Part shown: positions 39,081-52,584 of the stretch, piece by piece
Numbering within the stretch: the stretch's first letter is position 1
Layout of the letters: every line of letters begins with the position of its first letter
Assembly (NCBI RefSeq): GCF_015644725.1
Contig: NZ_CP064795.1
Location: 1,982,501 to 2,046,500 of the forward strand
Length of the DNA: 64,000 nucleotides
Source of the DNA: Salinimonas marina
GTDB taxonomy: Bacteria > Pseudomonadota > Gammaproteobacteria > Enterobacterales > Alteromonadaceae
Direction: 5' to 3'
Program-made: the position numbers and the translations under genes
The notes under the pieces: model-generated
Databases searched by the model: none
Told to the model about the DNA's origin: nothing
Seen by the model: the letters and a program-made list of their open reading frames with translations, nothing else

Positions 39081-39821
39081 TCAAATTGCCGCCTGGCAAA
39101 TTGCAATAAAATCTTCTGTTTTGAGGCTAGCGCCTCCAATCAACCCGCCATCAATATCGGGTTGGGCAAAAAGTTGAGCAGCATTATCCGGCTTTACACT
39201 ACCGCCGTAAAGTACTCTGGTCTTTTCAGCCAAAGATTTTTCTTTACCGGCTAATGTTTCACGAATAAATGCGTGAACTTCCTGGGCCTGCTCGGGGCTG
39301 GCGGTTTTCCCGGTACCAATTGCCCAGATGGGCTCATAGGCAATGACACACTTACTTACCTGTTCGGTCGTGAGAACGTCGAAAACCGCGGCAAGCTGTG
39401 CGCCTACAAAGTCATTAACCTTGTTCTGTTCGCGGATGCTTAGCGACTCACCGACACAGATGATCGGCACCAGCTTGTTATCCAATGCTTTTAAGGCTTT
39501 ATCAGCAACCAGCTCATTGCTTTCACCATGGTTTTCACGGCGCTCTGAGTGCCCGACAATAACGTAACGGGCGCCTAGTTCGGTAAGCATCGTACCTGAC
39601 ATATCGCCGGTATGCGCCCCATTATCCTGAGCACTGAGATCCTGTCCACCAGTGTCGAAGGTTTCTGCTACAAAAAAAGAAAGATATCCTGAAGGAGGAC
39701 AAACCACCACATCCACTTCTTTAAACGAATGCGTGTTCAGCGTATCAGAGAAACTTTCTACCAATGAACGTGAACCATTCATCTTCCAGTTTCCAGCGAC
39801 CATCGGTGTTCTTTTTATCAT
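39081..39821 (-). CDS. tpiA: triose-phosphate isomerase
   Basis: TpiA interconverts dihydroxyacetone phosphate and glyceraldehyde 3-phosphate. The true start is ATG 39821 ([16 protein letters not shown]); the ORF upstream is unrelated. Catalytic lysine in NWKMNG, histidine in GHSERR and glutamate in [11 protein letters not shown] are present; [11 protein letters not shown] and GGASL close the phosphate site. 246 residues. Position between glmM and secG is common in Vibrio and Shewanella-like genomes. Confidence 0.97.
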   Translation of the reverse strand: MIKRTPMVAGNWKMNGSRSLVESFSDTLNTHSFKEVDVVVCPPSGYLSFFVAETFDTGGQDLSAQDNGAHTGDMSGTMLTELGARYVIVGHSERRENHGESNELVADKALKALDNKLVPIICVGESLSIREQNKVNDFVGAQLAAVFDVLTTEQVSKCVIAYEPIWAIGTGKTASPEQAQEVHAFIRETLAGKEKSLAEKTRVLYGGSVKPDNAAQLFAQPDIDGGLIGGASLKTEDFIAICQAAI

Positions 39822-39916
39822 ATGCTCAGACCTTACCTGTCTTAAAAGCGGGCGAGATATTACCGAGTCCCGCCCTAATATACAAGTCAAAAAATAAATT
39901 AGTTACCCAATTTCAA

Positions 39917-41263
39917 TCAATTGGCCACTTTGCGAACAACCTCGGCAATTTTTTCTGCCCAGTTTCTGGAGTCCGTTTCATCTTCGGCTTCAACCATTAC
40001 CCGAAGTAACGGCTCTGTACCACTTTTGCGAAGCAATACCCGGCCGGTTTTACCCAGGGCTTGTTCCGCGGTCTGGGTCACATCCGCCACACTGGGATCA
40101 TCCAGAGGATTTGTTGCATTAGCATCATAACGCACATTGATCAGTGTTTGCGGGTATTTTACAAAACCACTGCTGATCTCGTGTAAATTCATATTGGCAC
40201 GCAGCATCGCGGTGATGACCTGTAATCCTGCCACCATGCCATCGCCGGTAGACGCCAGGTTCAGATTAAGGATATGCCCGGAGCTTTCGCCGCCGATGGC
40301 CCAGCCTTTTTGCTGTAGCAACTCCATAACATAACGGTCGCCCACTTTACTACGTTCAAAGGGAATAGCCAGCTCTGCCAGCGCATTTTCAAGCGCCAGA
40401 TTGGTCATCAGGGTGCCGACTACACCGCCACCATTCAAGCGGCCGCTTTTAAGCGCATCACGGGCCACAATATAAAGAATCTGATCGCCGTCGATGACAT
40501 TTCCAAGATGATCGACCATCATTATGCGGTCGCCGTCACCGTCCAGGGCAAAACCAAGATCGGCCTTTTCTGCCAGAACCCGTTCCACCGTGGCTTTCAT
40601 ACTGGTGGCGCCGACTTTATCATTGATGTTCAGGCCATCCGGAGTGGTGCCGATTTCGATAACATCAGCCCCCAGTTCGCTAAGTACATTCGGCGCAATG
40701 TGGTAAGTGGCACCATGGGCGCAGTCCACGACAATTTTTAAGCCTTTCAGAGACAAGTCTGAAGGAAAGGCACCTTTACAAAATTCAATGTAACGGCCGG
40801 CAGCATCGTTGATACGCGTTGCTTTGCCTAATTTATCTGACGCCACACACTCCATCGGCTGGTCCATCATCGCTTCAATGGCAAGCTCGATGTCATCATC
40901 AAGTTTGAAGCCATCGGCTGAGAAAAATTTAATACCGTTATCATAATAGGGATTGTGCGACGCGCTGATGACAATGCCAGCTTCAGAACGAAAGGTTTTT
41001 GTCAGATAGGCAATGGCCGGCGTTGGCATAGGACCAAGCAAACCAATATTGATACCGGCTGCTGACAAGCCAGCTTCTAAGGCGGATTCCAGCATGTAAC
41101 CAGAAATGCGGGTGTCCTTACCAATCAACACCTTATTGGTACCGCGCCCGGCTAATACCTTGCCTGCAGCCCAGCCCAGCTTGGTTACAAATTCCGGATT
41201 AATGGTATTTTGGCCTACTTTTCCACGGATACCATCGGTTCCGAAATACTTACGCTCTGTCAC
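39917..41263 (-). CDS. glmM: phosphoglucosamine mutase
   Basis: GlmM makes glucosamine 1-phosphate for peptidoglycan and LPS. 448 residues; the start YFGTDGIRG, active phosphoserine in [12 protein letters not shown], the metal loop DGDGDR, the sugar motif GGESSGH and the phosphate-binding [12 protein letters not shown] are complete. It overlaps folP by four bases (coupled). Confidence 0.98.
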   Translation of the reverse strand: MTERKYFGTDGIRGKVGQNTINPEFVTKLGWAAGKVLAGRGTNKVLIGKDTRISGYMLESALEAGLSAAGINIGLLGPMPTPAIAYLTKTFRSEAGIVISASHNPYYDNGIKFFSADGFKLDDDIELAIEAMMDQPMECVASDKLGKATRINDAAGRYIEFCKGAFPSDLSLKGLKIVVDCAHGATYHIAPNVLSELGADVIEIGTTPDGLNINDKVGATSMKATVERVLAEKADLGFALDGDGDRIMMVDHLGNVIDGDQILYIVARDALKSGRLNGGGVVGTLMTNLALENALAELAIPFERSKVGDRYVMELLQQKGWAIGGESSGHILNLNLASTGDGMVAGLQVITAMLRANMNLHEISSGFVKYPQTLINVRYDANATNPLDDPSVADVTQTAEQALGKTGRVLLRKSGTEPLLRVMVEAEDETDSRNWAEKIAEVVRKVAN

Positions 41264-42105
41264 TGTTGACTCCTGAATGATTGTTTAACTGCTAAAAATT
41301 GATTGACGATGTGTACCGCATCCACGGTTTCTGCGACATCATGTACCCGGATAATATTGGCGCCGGCCTGAGCCGCAAGTGTGGCCAGGGCCAAGCTGCC
41401 TGCCAGACGATCCTGTACGTCATTATTGAGAACTTTGCCCACCATAGACTTACGCGACATCCCAACCAGCACCGGAAAACCCAATGCCTGAATTGAAGCA
41501 AGTTGTGCCAATAGCTGGTAGTTATGTTCAACCGTTTTACCAAAGCCATAGCCGGGATCAAGTATAATATTGGCTTTGTCGATACCCGCTTCCAGACAGG
41601 CATCCACCCGGGCCTGTAAAAAATCACAGACTTCATTCACCACATTGGTGTACTGCGGCGCCTGTTGCATGGTGTCTGGTTGTCCCTGCATATGCATCAA
41701 ACAAACGGGAACCGCAGCCTGCGCCGCCGCTTGCAACGCACCGGGCTCCTGTAAGGCCCGCACATCGTTGATTAGCGCCGCCCCGGCCCGGGTGGCCGCG
41801 GCCATCACCCCCGCTTTACTGGTATCAATGGATATCACCACATCCAACTGCTGATGAATCGCTTCGATGACCGGAATGACGCGTTCCAGTTCTTCAGCTT
41901 CGCTTACATAGGGGGCGCCGGGGCGGGTAGACTCGCCGCCCACATCAATAAACCGCGCGCCCTGCCTCACCATGGCTTCAGCCTGGCGCAAGGCGCGCTC
42001 GGTATCATCAAAGCGGCCACCATCTGAAAATGAGTCAGGGGTTACATTGAGTATCCCCATCACCTGGGGAACGGTGAAATCCACCGTGGAAGACTTAAAA
42101 TTCAT
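41260..42105 (-). CDS. folP: dihydropteroate synthase
   Basis: FolP condenses the pterin with p-aminobenzoate in folate synthesis and is the sulfonamide target. Motifs: [48 protein letters not shown] and DPGYGFGKT. 281 residues. Located between ftsH and glmM, as in E. coli. A terminator separates it from ftsH, so it probably has its own promoter in the 140-base gap. Confidence 0.97.
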   Translation of the reverse strand: MNFKSSTVDFTVPQVMGILNVTPDSFSDGGRFDDTERALRQAEAMVRQGARFIDVGGESTRPGAPYVSEAEELERVIPVIEAIHQQLDVVISIDTSKAGVMAAATRAGAALINDVRALQEPGALQAAAQAAVPVCLMHMQGQPDTMQQAPQYTNVVNEVCDFLQARVDACLEAGIDKANIILDPGYGFGKTVEHNYQLLAQLASIQALGFPVLVGMSRKSMVGKVLNNDVQDRLAGSLALATLAAQAGANIIRVHDVAETVDAVHIVNQFLAVKQSFRSQQ

Positions 42106-42205
42106 GGGAAATGGTTTTTCTCAAATTGGCTGTGACAGTTCTATCTACTATGACGGTACAGTTATTACGGTGTTCACAATACGGTGCTCATATTGCGGTG
42201 CATAG

Positions 42206-42233
42206 AAAAACGCCAGCATGACGCTGGCGTTTT
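42206..42233 (-). terminator. terminator after ftsH
   Basis: CGCCAGC and GCTGGCG arms around a 5-base loop, flanked by AAAAA and TTTT. It lies 15 bases after the ftsH stop and would be functional in both directions. Confidence 0.85.
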
Positions 42234-42247
42234 ATCAGTTTGCTGCC

Positions 42248-44196
42248 TTAGCCCGGCAGGTCGCCAGGTTTACCCACCGAAGGCTTATCTACCCCATCTG
42301 AGGTGATTTCCCCTTCCCGGGCAGGTTTGCCACCACTAGGCTTATCGCCACCTGAAGGTGTACGATCATCCCAATCCGAAGGCGGACGTACATCACGACG
42401 GTTCATCAGATCATCAATCTGCTTGGCATCGATGGTTTCGTACTTCATTAAAGCGTCTTTCATCGAATGAAGAATATCGATATTTTCTTTAATCAGTTTT
42501 TCAGCCCGATCATAGTTATTATCAATAATCGCTTTAATTTCAGCATCGATAGCACGGGCCGTATCATCAGACATACTGGATGCTTTTGACATCGACTTAC
42601 CAAGGAATACCTCGCCTTCATCTTCGGCGTAAAGCATTGGCCCCATCTTAGTTGATAAGCCCCACTGCGTGACCATCTTACGAGCAATTTCGGTAGCGCG
42701 TTCAATGTCGTTAGACGCGCCGGTGGTGACCTTGTCATCACCGTAAATCACCTGCTCAGCAATACGGCCACCAAACAGGCTGGAAATCATACTCTCCAGG
42801 TGTTGCTTGGAATGACTGACCCGATCCTGTTCAGGCAGATACATAGTCACCCCTAACGCCCGGCCTCTTGGAATAATAGATACCTTGTATACCGGATCGT
42901 GTTCCGGTACCAGACGACCTACAATCGCGTGGCCTGCTTCGTGATAAGCGGTCATCGCTTTCTCGTCCTCAGTCATAACCATCGACTTACGCTCGGCGCC
43001 CATCATGATTTTGTCTTTGGCCTGATCAAACTCTTCCATATTCACCATGCGCTTGTTCGAGCGAGCAGCAAATAGTGCAGCTTCATTAACCAGGTTGGCC
43101 AGGTCCGCGCCGGAAAATCCGGGCGTACCACGGGCAATCAATGCAGGTTCTACATTATCGCCCAACGGCACTTTACGCATATGCACTTTAAGAATTTGTT
43201 CACGACCACGCACATCAGGTAAGCCAACGATAACCTGACGGTCGAAACGACCCGGACGCAATAATGCCGGATCCAGCACATCGGGGCGGTTCGTCGCCGC
43301 AATCACAATGATGCCTTCATGGCCTTCAAAGCCATCCATCTCGACCAGCATCTGGTTCAGGGTCTGCTCACGCTCATCATGCCCCCCCCCAGTCCGGCGC
43401 CACGCTGACGGCCTACTGCATCAATCTCGTCAATAAAGATAATGCACGGGGCTGATTTTTTTGCCTGTTCAAACATGTCGCGCACTCGTGATGCACCGAC
43501 ACCGACAAACATTTCAACAAAATCAGAGCCTGAAATAGTGAAGAACGGAACCTTGGCTTCACCGGCAATTGCTTTTGCCAGCAATGTTTTACCGGTTCCG
43601 GGAGGACCCACCATCAATACGCCTTTGGGAATTTTACCACCCAGCTTCTGGAATTTAGAAGGATCCCGTAGAAAATCAACCAACTCAGAAACATCTTCTT
43701 TCGCTTCATCGCAACCGGCCACATCGGCAAAAGTTGTTTTGATTTGATCTTCACCCAGTAGCCGCGCCTTGCTTTTCCCGAACGACATCGCACCACGGCC
43801 ACCGCCGCCCTGCATCTGACGCATGAAGAAAATCCAGACACCAATCAGTAGCAGCATTGGGAACCAGGAGATAAAGATAGATGTTAAAATGGACGACTCT
43901 TCTGGCGGTTCGCCATAGATACGTACATCTTTAGCGGCAAGGTCTGAAATCAGCTTGTCGTCAAAATAAGGAATATAAGTGACAAAGGTTTCCCCAGAAC
44001 GCTTGGTTCCGCGAATCTCCCGCGACTCGCTGTCAATGCGAACCTCACGGACATTGCCCTGATTAGCTTCTTTCAAAAAGGTGGTGTAGTCCGTCTGTGC
44101 ACGTGTAGATTCACCAGGCGAAAAGCTCTGAAAAACCGACATCAATACCACAGCGATAACCAACCATAAGATTAAATTTTTTGCCATATCGCTCAA
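42248..44196 (-). CDS. ftsH: ATP-dependent zinc metalloprotease FtsH (one-base frameshift)
   Basis: FtsH is the membrane-anchored AAA protease that degrades LpxC and faulty membrane proteins. N-terminal part: two helices, Walker A GPPGTGKT, Walker [13 protein letters not shown]-terminal part: SRH region [12 protein letters not shown], zinc site HEAGH, and a Gly/Lys/Asp-rich tail. The two are separated at a run of nine C (43382-43390): ten would give [17 protein letters not shown]. The joined protein has 649 residues. TTG 44196 ([11 protein letters not shown]) is favoured because E. coli FtsH has the same start and GAGG lies 9 bases upstream. A break in this essential gene is almost certainly an artefact. 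Confidence 0.95.
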
Positions 44197-44329
44197 TGCT
44201 ACTAACCTCTAAAAAAAACCGGGTAACACGCTGGAACCGACAACCATAGCACAGCCTTGTGTACATATCTGCTGCCAGAACCGGTTAATCCGGACGAAAT
44301 CGTTCCTTTATTTACTGGTTGCAAGCCTA

Positions 44330-44959
44330 CTACACTTTGTAGCCGGTCGCCACCAGATACACTTCCCGCGAACGCGCCCGCGATGAATCGGGCTTTCGGG
44401 TTTTTATTGTTTTGAAGGAATCTTTTAATGCTTTGAAAAACTCATCAAATCCTTCGCCCTGAAATACTTTAATTATAAAGCTGCCATTCGGCTTCAACAC
44501 CTGATGGCACATATCCAATGCCAATTCACACAGATACATGGACTGGGCCTGATCAGCCACATTATTGCCAGACATGTTCGGTGCCATATCAGACAATATT
44601 ATGTCTACGTGGTTCCCACCTATTCTGTTCAACAATGCATTTAAAACCGCATCTTCGCGAAAGTCGCCCTGTAAGAAGTCTACCCCGGGGATTGAATCCA
44701 TCTCCAGGATATCACAAGCAATAACCTGCCCCTGCTCGCCCACCAGCTCAGTCACACGCTGTGACCAGCTACCCGGGGCAGCACCAAGATCGACCACCGT
44801 CATTCCTAGCTTTATCAGGTCTTCTTTTTGCTGAATCTCATCAAGCTTGAATGCCGCACGGGAACGCAGCCCCTGCTTCTGTGCCTTTTGCACATAATGA
44901 TCATTAAAATGCTCTGTGAGCCAGCGTTTGCTACTGGCTGAGTGTTTCTTTTTGGTCAT
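44330..44959 (-). CDS. rlmE: 23S rRNA 2'-O-methyltransferase RlmE (FtsJ/RrmJ)
   Basis: RlmE methylates U2552 of 23S rRNA late in 50S assembly. 209 residues; [11 protein letters not shown], the SAM site [13 protein letters not shown], catalytic acid in DMAPNMSG and lysine in [13 protein letters not shown] are all visible. It lies upstream of ftsH on the same strand, as in E. coli, and is divergent from yhbY. Confidence 0.97.
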   Translation of the reverse strand: MTKKKHSASSKRWLTEHFNDHYVQKAQKQGLRSRAAFKLDEIQQKEDLIKLGMTVVDLGAAPGSWSQRVTELVGEQGQVIACDILEMDSIPGVDFLQGDFREDAVLNALLNRIGGNHVDIILSDMAPNMSGNNVADQAQSMYLCELALDMCHQVLKPNGSFIIKVFQGEGFDEFFKALKDSFKTIKTRKPDSSRARSREVYLVATGYKV

Positions 44960-45051
44960 TAGATCACTTTGTCATTGGGATTGAAACCAAGATGGCGTTA
45001 GAATATGGGTTTTCAAGATGCTTATGCTAATTAATTAAAGAAATTACCGTG

Positions 45052-45348
45052 ATGAAACTTTCCAATAAACAAAAGCAATTTTTAAAAGGCCTGGCCCATT
45101 CGTTAAAACCCGTTGTGCAACTCGGGGGGAACGGTTTAACCGAAGGGGTGGTAGCAGAAATTGATAATGCTCTGAACCACCACGAGTTAATCAAGGTGAA
45201 GGTCCCGACTGACGATAAAGAAGAAAAAACGCTGATTATCGATGCCATTGTGCGTGAAACCGAAGCGGTTAAAGTGCAGGTCATTGGTCATGTCGTGGTG
45301 CTGTACCGCCCGACTGAAGAACGTAAAATTCAGTTGCCAAAACAGTAA
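45052..45348 (+). CDS. yhbY: ribosome assembly RNA-binding protein YhbY
   Basis: A 98-residue CRM-domain protein associated with 50S precursors. LKPVVQLGGNGLTEGVVAEID and HHELIKVKV are the CRM motif. ATG 45052 follows an in-frame GTG at 45049; either may be used. Divergent from rlmE, the arrangement seen in E. coli. Confidence 0.95.
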   Translation: MKLSNKQKQFLKGLAHSLKPVVQLGGNGLTEGVVAEIDNALNHHELIKVKVPTDDKEEKTLIIDAIVRETEAVKVQVIGHVVVLYRPTEERKIQLPKQ

Positions 45349-45445
45349 GCTTCAACAGAGTTAAAATTCTGTTACCCCATGGTTATCTAATTATTAAATG
45401 CGTATTATCGGGTTTTTCTGATAAGCAAAAATAATTAGGATAACT

Positions 45446-46222
45446 ATGGATGTAACTTCTATTACCGCTATTGTTACCGGCGGTTGCTCAGGCCTGGGCC
45501 TGGCTACAGCCACGGCGCTTCGTCAGGCCGGTGCCAATGTGGCATTGTTTGATATCAATGAAGCAGCCGGAGCCGAGTGCGTCAGCGAGTTGGGCAGCGA
45601 TAATACCCTCTTCTGCAAGGTTGATGTGCGTGACGAGGCTCAGGTAAAGCAAGCCATCGAGCAAGTTACCCAACGCTTTGGCAATCTGCGCTTATGCATC
45701 AATTGCGCAGGTATTGCGCCTGCCTCCCGTATTCTTAACCGTGAGAGTCAGCCTACCCCGCTGGATGGTTTTCAAAACGCCATCGATATTAATCTGGTAG
45801 GTAGCTTCAATGTAGCGCGTCTTGCTGCGCAGGCAATGGCAGTACAGGCGCCGCTGGAACCAACCGGGGAGCGTGGTCTGATTATCAATACGGCCTCTAT
45901 TGCCGGCTATGAAGGTCAGATTGGTCAGTGTGCTTACGCGGCCAGTAAAGGCGGTATTATTTCAATGACCTTGCCTATGGCCCGGGATTTGTCAGCCTTA
46001 GGCATACGGGTCAATACCATCGCCCCGGGGGTAATGGGTACACCTATGTTGCTGGCCATGCCAGACCATGTGCAGGATGCCCTTTCAGCCAATGTTCCAT
46101 TTCCTAAACGTCTCGGTTTACCTGAAGAGTTTGCCGCGCTGGCGGTGCATATGGCGACCAATAGCTATATGAACGGCGAAACGGTGCGCTTAGACGGTGC
46201 CTTACGTATGGCGGCCAAATAG
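45446..46222 (+). CDS. SDR family 3-hydroxyacyl-CoA dehydrogenase-like enzyme
   Basis: 258 residues; the cofactor motif GGCSGLGLATA, LxxDxN (LFDINE), a catalytic YAASKGG, and APGVMGTPMLLAMP in the position typical of type II 3-hydroxyacyl-CoA dehydrogenases (HSD10-like), with insertion VQAPLEPTGERGLIINTAS, which is also typical of that subfamily. Such enzymes act in beta-oxidation of branched or short acyl-CoAs. No acyl-CoA genes are adjacent, so the role is inferred from motif alone. Likely monocistronic. Confidence 0.82.
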   Translation: MDVTSITAIVTGGCSGLGLATATALRQAGANVALFDINEAAGAECVSELGSDNTLFCKVDVRDEAQVKQAIEQVTQRFGNLRLCINCAGIAPASRILNRESQPTPLDGFQNAIDINLVGSFNVARLAAQAMAVQAPLEPTGERGLIINTASIAGYEGQIGQCAYAASKGGIISMTLPMARDLSALGIRVNTIAPGVMGTPMLLAMPDHVQDALSANVPFPKRLGLPEEFAALAVHMATNSYMNGETVRLDGALRMAAK

Positions 46223-46267
46223 CCAAAATAATACCAGGTATTCTATCTGAGCAAACCCTTTGCTTTG

Positions 46268-46290
46268 TAAGCAGCCCGCCGGGCTGCTTA
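46268..46290. terminator. bidirectional hairpin between convergent genes
   Basis: TAAGCAGCCC and GGGCTGCTTA arms around GCC, overlapping the stop codon of the Lon-like gene. No long T run, so termination strength is uncertain. Confidence 0.6.
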
Positions 46291-48681
46291 TTCGTCGCCC
46301 CCGTTTACAATCAGAGCAATGTTATACAGCCGGTTGACCGCGTGGTAATTTATCGAGTTTTTGGGGTAGCGCCCTTTACTGTTCATGACACCCGCCTCCT
46401 GGCCCATTAATAGGGCCAGGGCTTCATCCACTGTCCTAACCGTATGTATATGAAATTGACCGCGTTTTACTGCGTCGATGACCCCACTGTTGAGCACCAG
46501 ATTAATGGTGTTGGAATGAGGAATGATCACCCCTTGTTCACCGGTGAGACCACGGTGCTGACACAGGTCAAAAAAGCCTTCAATTTTTTCGTTTACGCCC
46601 CCTACCGCCTGAACTTCACCGTACTGATTGATGGACCCGGTAATGGCCATGCCCTGTGCTGCCGGAATTTCGGTAAGCGCAGAAATAAGCGCCACCAGTT
46701 CGCCCAACGAAGCACTATCACCATCAATATGTCCGTAGGATTGTTCCAGCGCGATATTGGCTGACAAGGTCAGGGGAAAATGCTGCGCATATTTATTGCC
46801 CAGATAACCGGTCAGCAACATCACCCCTTTTGAGTGTATCGGCTGCCCCAGTTCCACTTCACGTTCAATATCCACCACCCCATTGGCGCCGGCATAAACC
46901 GTAGAGGTAATCCGGGCCGGGGTTCCAAACGCAGTATCCCCCACTTCCAGCACCGTTAGCCCGTTCACTTGCCCCACCGCTTTACCGCTGGTTTCGATAA
47001 GCACATGGCCTTCTTTAATATCCTGTAACAGGGTTTGACTGACGCGGCCGGTGCGTCTTTTTTTGGCTTGCAGCGCGGTTTCGATATGCGTACTTTGCAG
47101 CTCTTTACTGTGGCTTTTAAAGCAAAAATACGCGGCTTCGCTTACCAGTTCGAGAATCTCGGCAATGTGGGCCGACAACTTCTCCCGATGCTCAGCCATG
47201 CGCAGTGAGTACTGCACCAGACGCGCCATCGCGCCACTACTGATCTGTTCCAGACCGCTGGCATGGGCGTGTTGCCTGACTTTGCCCACAAAATCAAAAA
47301 TAGACTGGCGCACCATCGGAATCTCAGGATCAAAGTCCACCAGCACCCGAAACAACTGGTCAAACTCGTCATCGTAATCCTGCAGGGTATAATATAAATC
47401 CCTGGAACCCAGCAAAATGACTTTTACATTAAGCTCCATGGGCTGCGGATTTAACGTAATAGCATTGACCATCCCAAAGTCCTGCTGCGGCAGGTCCATT
47501 TTCAGCATGCCTGAGCGAATAGCCAGTTTCAGGGCTTCCCATACAAACGGCTGCTCCACCAACTGATCCGCATCCAACAACAGATAGCCGCCATTGGCCC
47601 GATGCAAGGCCCCCGGCCGAATCATCCGATAGTTGGTAAACACACTGCCATGAACATTGGTGTATTCGATGCGTCCAAACAGATTCTGATAGGTCGGGTT
47701 GGGCTCGTATATAATCGGCGCCTTAGCATCCACGCTGTGGCCCACCAGAATATTCGGCAGATACAGTTCTTCCAGATAAGCCCGGCGGTCAAGCTCATCG
47801 GGTTTGTCTTCTTTGTCATCATCAAGTAATAACTCAACAATGGTCCCGGTTAAGTGGGAACGAAGCTGGCGCAGATATTTTAAAATTGCCAGATTATTCG
47901 AATAATTGTGTTCAAGGTTCTTCAGCAACGGCCGGATCCCATTTTCCGCCGTGTCACGATTGAGTTTTCGAATCTTCTCGGAATTTTCCCGCTGCCACAC
48001 CGGTAATTTGATCAGGCTTTCAGCCAGGCGGTTTTCAAGCTCATCGATAAGAGCGTAATAAAAAGTCCGCTGTTTTTCATCCAGCACCGCAAATTCCTGT
48101 TCAGTAATGGCTCTGCCATCCTGTAATGGCGCAAATGTGATCGCCCCCTGTTTTTCGAACATGGCGATGTCATTGGCATTGGCATAACGCTCTACTGCAT
48201 CAATTGCCTTGTCGTAGCGAAGATCATATTCACGGGCTATGGCTGCTTTTTGCCGCTGATAGCCCGGGTTATCAAATGCCGCGGGAAACGTGGCCAACAG
48301 ATCGTTTATCAACGTTTGCATATCGCGCTGGAACTGTTTGGCCTGACCGGCTTTAAACCTCAGCAGTAATGGCTCTCGCTCTTCTTCAAGATTGGCGATA
48401 TAGCACCAGTCATCCGGCGCCGCGGAATTGACCGCCTCACGATCAAGATAGTCGCGAACCAGCGTAAAACGGCCGGTGGCCGGCTCCCCCATAACATACA
48501 GATTATAGCCGGTGGCCTGAATCGCCAACCCAAAGGTTAAGGCTTCCCGGGCCCGTTCCTGACCAATAAAGGTGGCGTTAAGGCATGCATCATCTTTAAG
48601 TGCCTGAGCAATTAGTCGGCGATTGAGCTTCGGGGCAAGCTGTTCAGGTTCAAGCTTAGAAGGCATTACTGCGCGTGTCAT
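46288..48681 (-). CDS. Lon-like ATP-dependent protease (LonB/YcbZ type)
   Basis: A 797-residue protein; E. coli YcbZ is 586. The N-terminal region has a P-loop-like YNLYVMGEPATGR and a long helical insertion (about residues 120-270) before the second AAA part (NGGYLLLDADQL). The C-terminal protease domain has the catalytic serine in GDSASLGELVALISAL and lysine in GGVNEKIEGFFDL, the Ser-Lys dyad of Lon. It has no N-terminal substrate domain like classical Lon. Single-gene unit divergent from the SRPBCC gene. Its substrates are unknown. Confidence 0.88.
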   Translation of the reverse strand: MTRAVMPSKLEPEQLAPKLNRRLIAQALKDDACLNATFIGQERAREALTFGLAIQATGYNLYVMGEPATGRFTLVRDYLDREAVNSAAPDDWCYIANLEEEREPLLLRFKAGQAKQFQRDMQTLINDLLATFPAAFDNPGYQRQKAAIAREYDLRYDKAIDAVERYANANDIAMFEKQGAITFAPLQDGRAITEQEFAVLDEKQRTFYYALIDELENRLAESLIKLPVWQRENSEKIRKLNRDTAENGIRPLLKNLEHNYSNNLAILKYLRQLRSHLTGTIVELLLDDDKEDKPDELDRRAYLEELYLPNILVGHSVDAKAPIIYEPNPTYQNLFGRIEYTNVHGSVFTNYRMIRPGALHRANGGYLLLDADQLVEQPFVWEALKLAIRSGMLKMDLPQQDFGMVNAITLNPQPMELNVKVILLGSRDLYYTLQDYDDEFDQLFRVLVDFDPEIPMVRQSIFDFVGKVRQHAHASGLEQISSGAMARLVQYSLRMAEHREKLSAHIAEILELVSEAAYFCFKSHSKELQSTHIETALQAKKRRTGRVSQTLLQDIKEGHVLIETSGKAVGQVNGLTVLEVGDTAFGTPARITSTVYAGANGVVDIEREVELGQPIHSKGVMLLTGYLGNKYAQHFPLTLSANIALEQSYGHIDGDSASLGELVALISALTEIPAAQGMAITGSINQYGEVQAVGGVNEKIEGFFDLCQHRGLTGEQGVIIPHSNTINLVLNSGVIDAVKRGQFHIHTVRTVDEALALLMGQEAGVMNSKGRYPKNSINYHAVNRLYNIALIVNGGDE

Positions 48682-48812
48682 AGGTGTGTGTTATTCCGCT
48701 TTTTGGATAAGTGAAACGTGAAACGCCTACCAAGTCAATTGAGCATAACGTTGTACCGGTCGAAAAAGCATAATATGGTAGTTATTATCGAAAAATCGGA
48801 TAAAAAACCATC

Positions 48813-49352
48813 ATGATCCACATTGGCAGACTTTTAAAGCTTTCCCTTCTGCTGGGGCTAAGCGCAATTAGCTACACCAGCCATGCTAAGGTTGAAGCAA
48901 TGAGTAGTCAGGGTTTTATCATTAAAAACCAACAACAGATTGAGGCCTCGGCCACCGACGTGTGGCACGCTCTGACCGGGCAGGTAGATGCCTGGTGGCC
49001 AAAGGACCACAGTTGGTGGCAAGGCAAACTGACGATTGAGGCGGTGGCCGGTGGCTGCTTTTGTGAAACGGCCGGGGGCAATTCGGCCCAGCATATGCGC
49101 ATTACTTACGTTGAGCCCGGCACGTTGCTAAGAATGACCGGCGGGCTGGGCCCGTTACAGGGTCTCGGTCTGTACGGCGCATTAGACTGGCAGTTGACCG
49201 GGCAGGCGTCCCATACCATGGTCACCCTCACCTACCGGGTTCACGGTTACTACCCTGACGGCTTCGACGGTCTGGCGCCGGTGGTGGATAAGGTTCAGGG
49301 TATGCAATTGCTAACGCTGAAAAAATTTGTCGACAGCGGCGCTATTGACTAA
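48813..49352 (+). CDS. exported SRPBCC (START-like) domain protein
   Basis: 179 residues; signal peptide MIHIGRLLKLSLLLGLSAISYTSHA, then a START/Bet v1-type domain: IEASATDVWHALT, WWQGKLTIEAVAGGCFCE, RMTGGLGPLQGLG and a C-terminal helix. The AHSA1-like WWPKDH and ALDWQLT phrases are typical of SRPBCC members. An exported version is unusual; it may bind a hydrophobic ligand in the periplasm. No function is proposed. Confidence 0.75.
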   Translation: MIHIGRLLKLSLLLGLSAISYTSHAKVEAMSSQGFIIKNQQQIEASATDVWHALTGQVDAWWPKDHSWWQGKLTIEAVAGGCFCETAGGNSAQHMRITYVEPGTLLRMTGGLGPLQGLGLYGALDWQLTGQASHTMVTLTYRVHGYYPDGFDGLAPVVDKVQGMQLLTLKKFVDSGAID

Positions 49353-49378
49353 AAAACCGGCGACCACCGATAAAATAG

Positions 49379-52071
<2,693 letters not shown>

Positions 52072-52072
<1 letters not shown>

Positions 52073-52578
52073 TGAGAGCTCCATCTGCGCTGCTGGTACC
52101 CCTGCTGTGTCTGGTCCTGGCCGGGTGTGGCTTTTCACTGCGTGGCTCACAGGCACTGCCTGCTGAGCTTCAGCAGGTGGCTGTGAGTGCGGTTAAGCCT
52201 CATGCGTTGCTTAAGCGCGAGCTTAAAGCACGTCTACAGGTTTATCAGATCCCTCATATAGAAATGGAGGCACTAAAGGATAACGCTGACACCGTGGTTA
52301 TTCGACTGCAACCAGAGACGCTGGAGCGGCGCTTGCTGTCGGTTTTTTCCACCGGTCAGGTGGCCGAATATGAGCTTATCTATGGCGTCACCTATCAGGT
52401 GATTTTCCCGGACAAAGATCCGTTACAGGCGTCTTTCGAGGTTTTACGCGACTACCAGGATGACCCCGACAAAGTGCTGGCAAAATCCCGGGAACTTGAT
52501 TTGGTAGTGAGTGAAATGCGTCAGGAAGCAGCCGATCGCATCATTCGCCAGTTAGCCCGTCAAGCCGGCGAGCAGTAA
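52072..52578 (+). CDS. lptE: LPS assembly lipoprotein LptE
   Basis: LptE plugs the LptD barrel and helps insert LPS. 168 residues; lipoprotein signal with lipobox LAGC, then GFSLRGSQALP, the family start. The start overlaps the leuS stop. Identified from these motifs and the position between leuS and holA. Confidence 0.93.
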
Positions 52579-52584
52579 CTCAGC

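Noticed and set aside
42248..44196. Programmed ribosomal frameshifting in ftsH and others
   Set aside because: Ten unrelated genes share the same one-base defect in G/C runs; no stimulatory structures or known precedent for these families.
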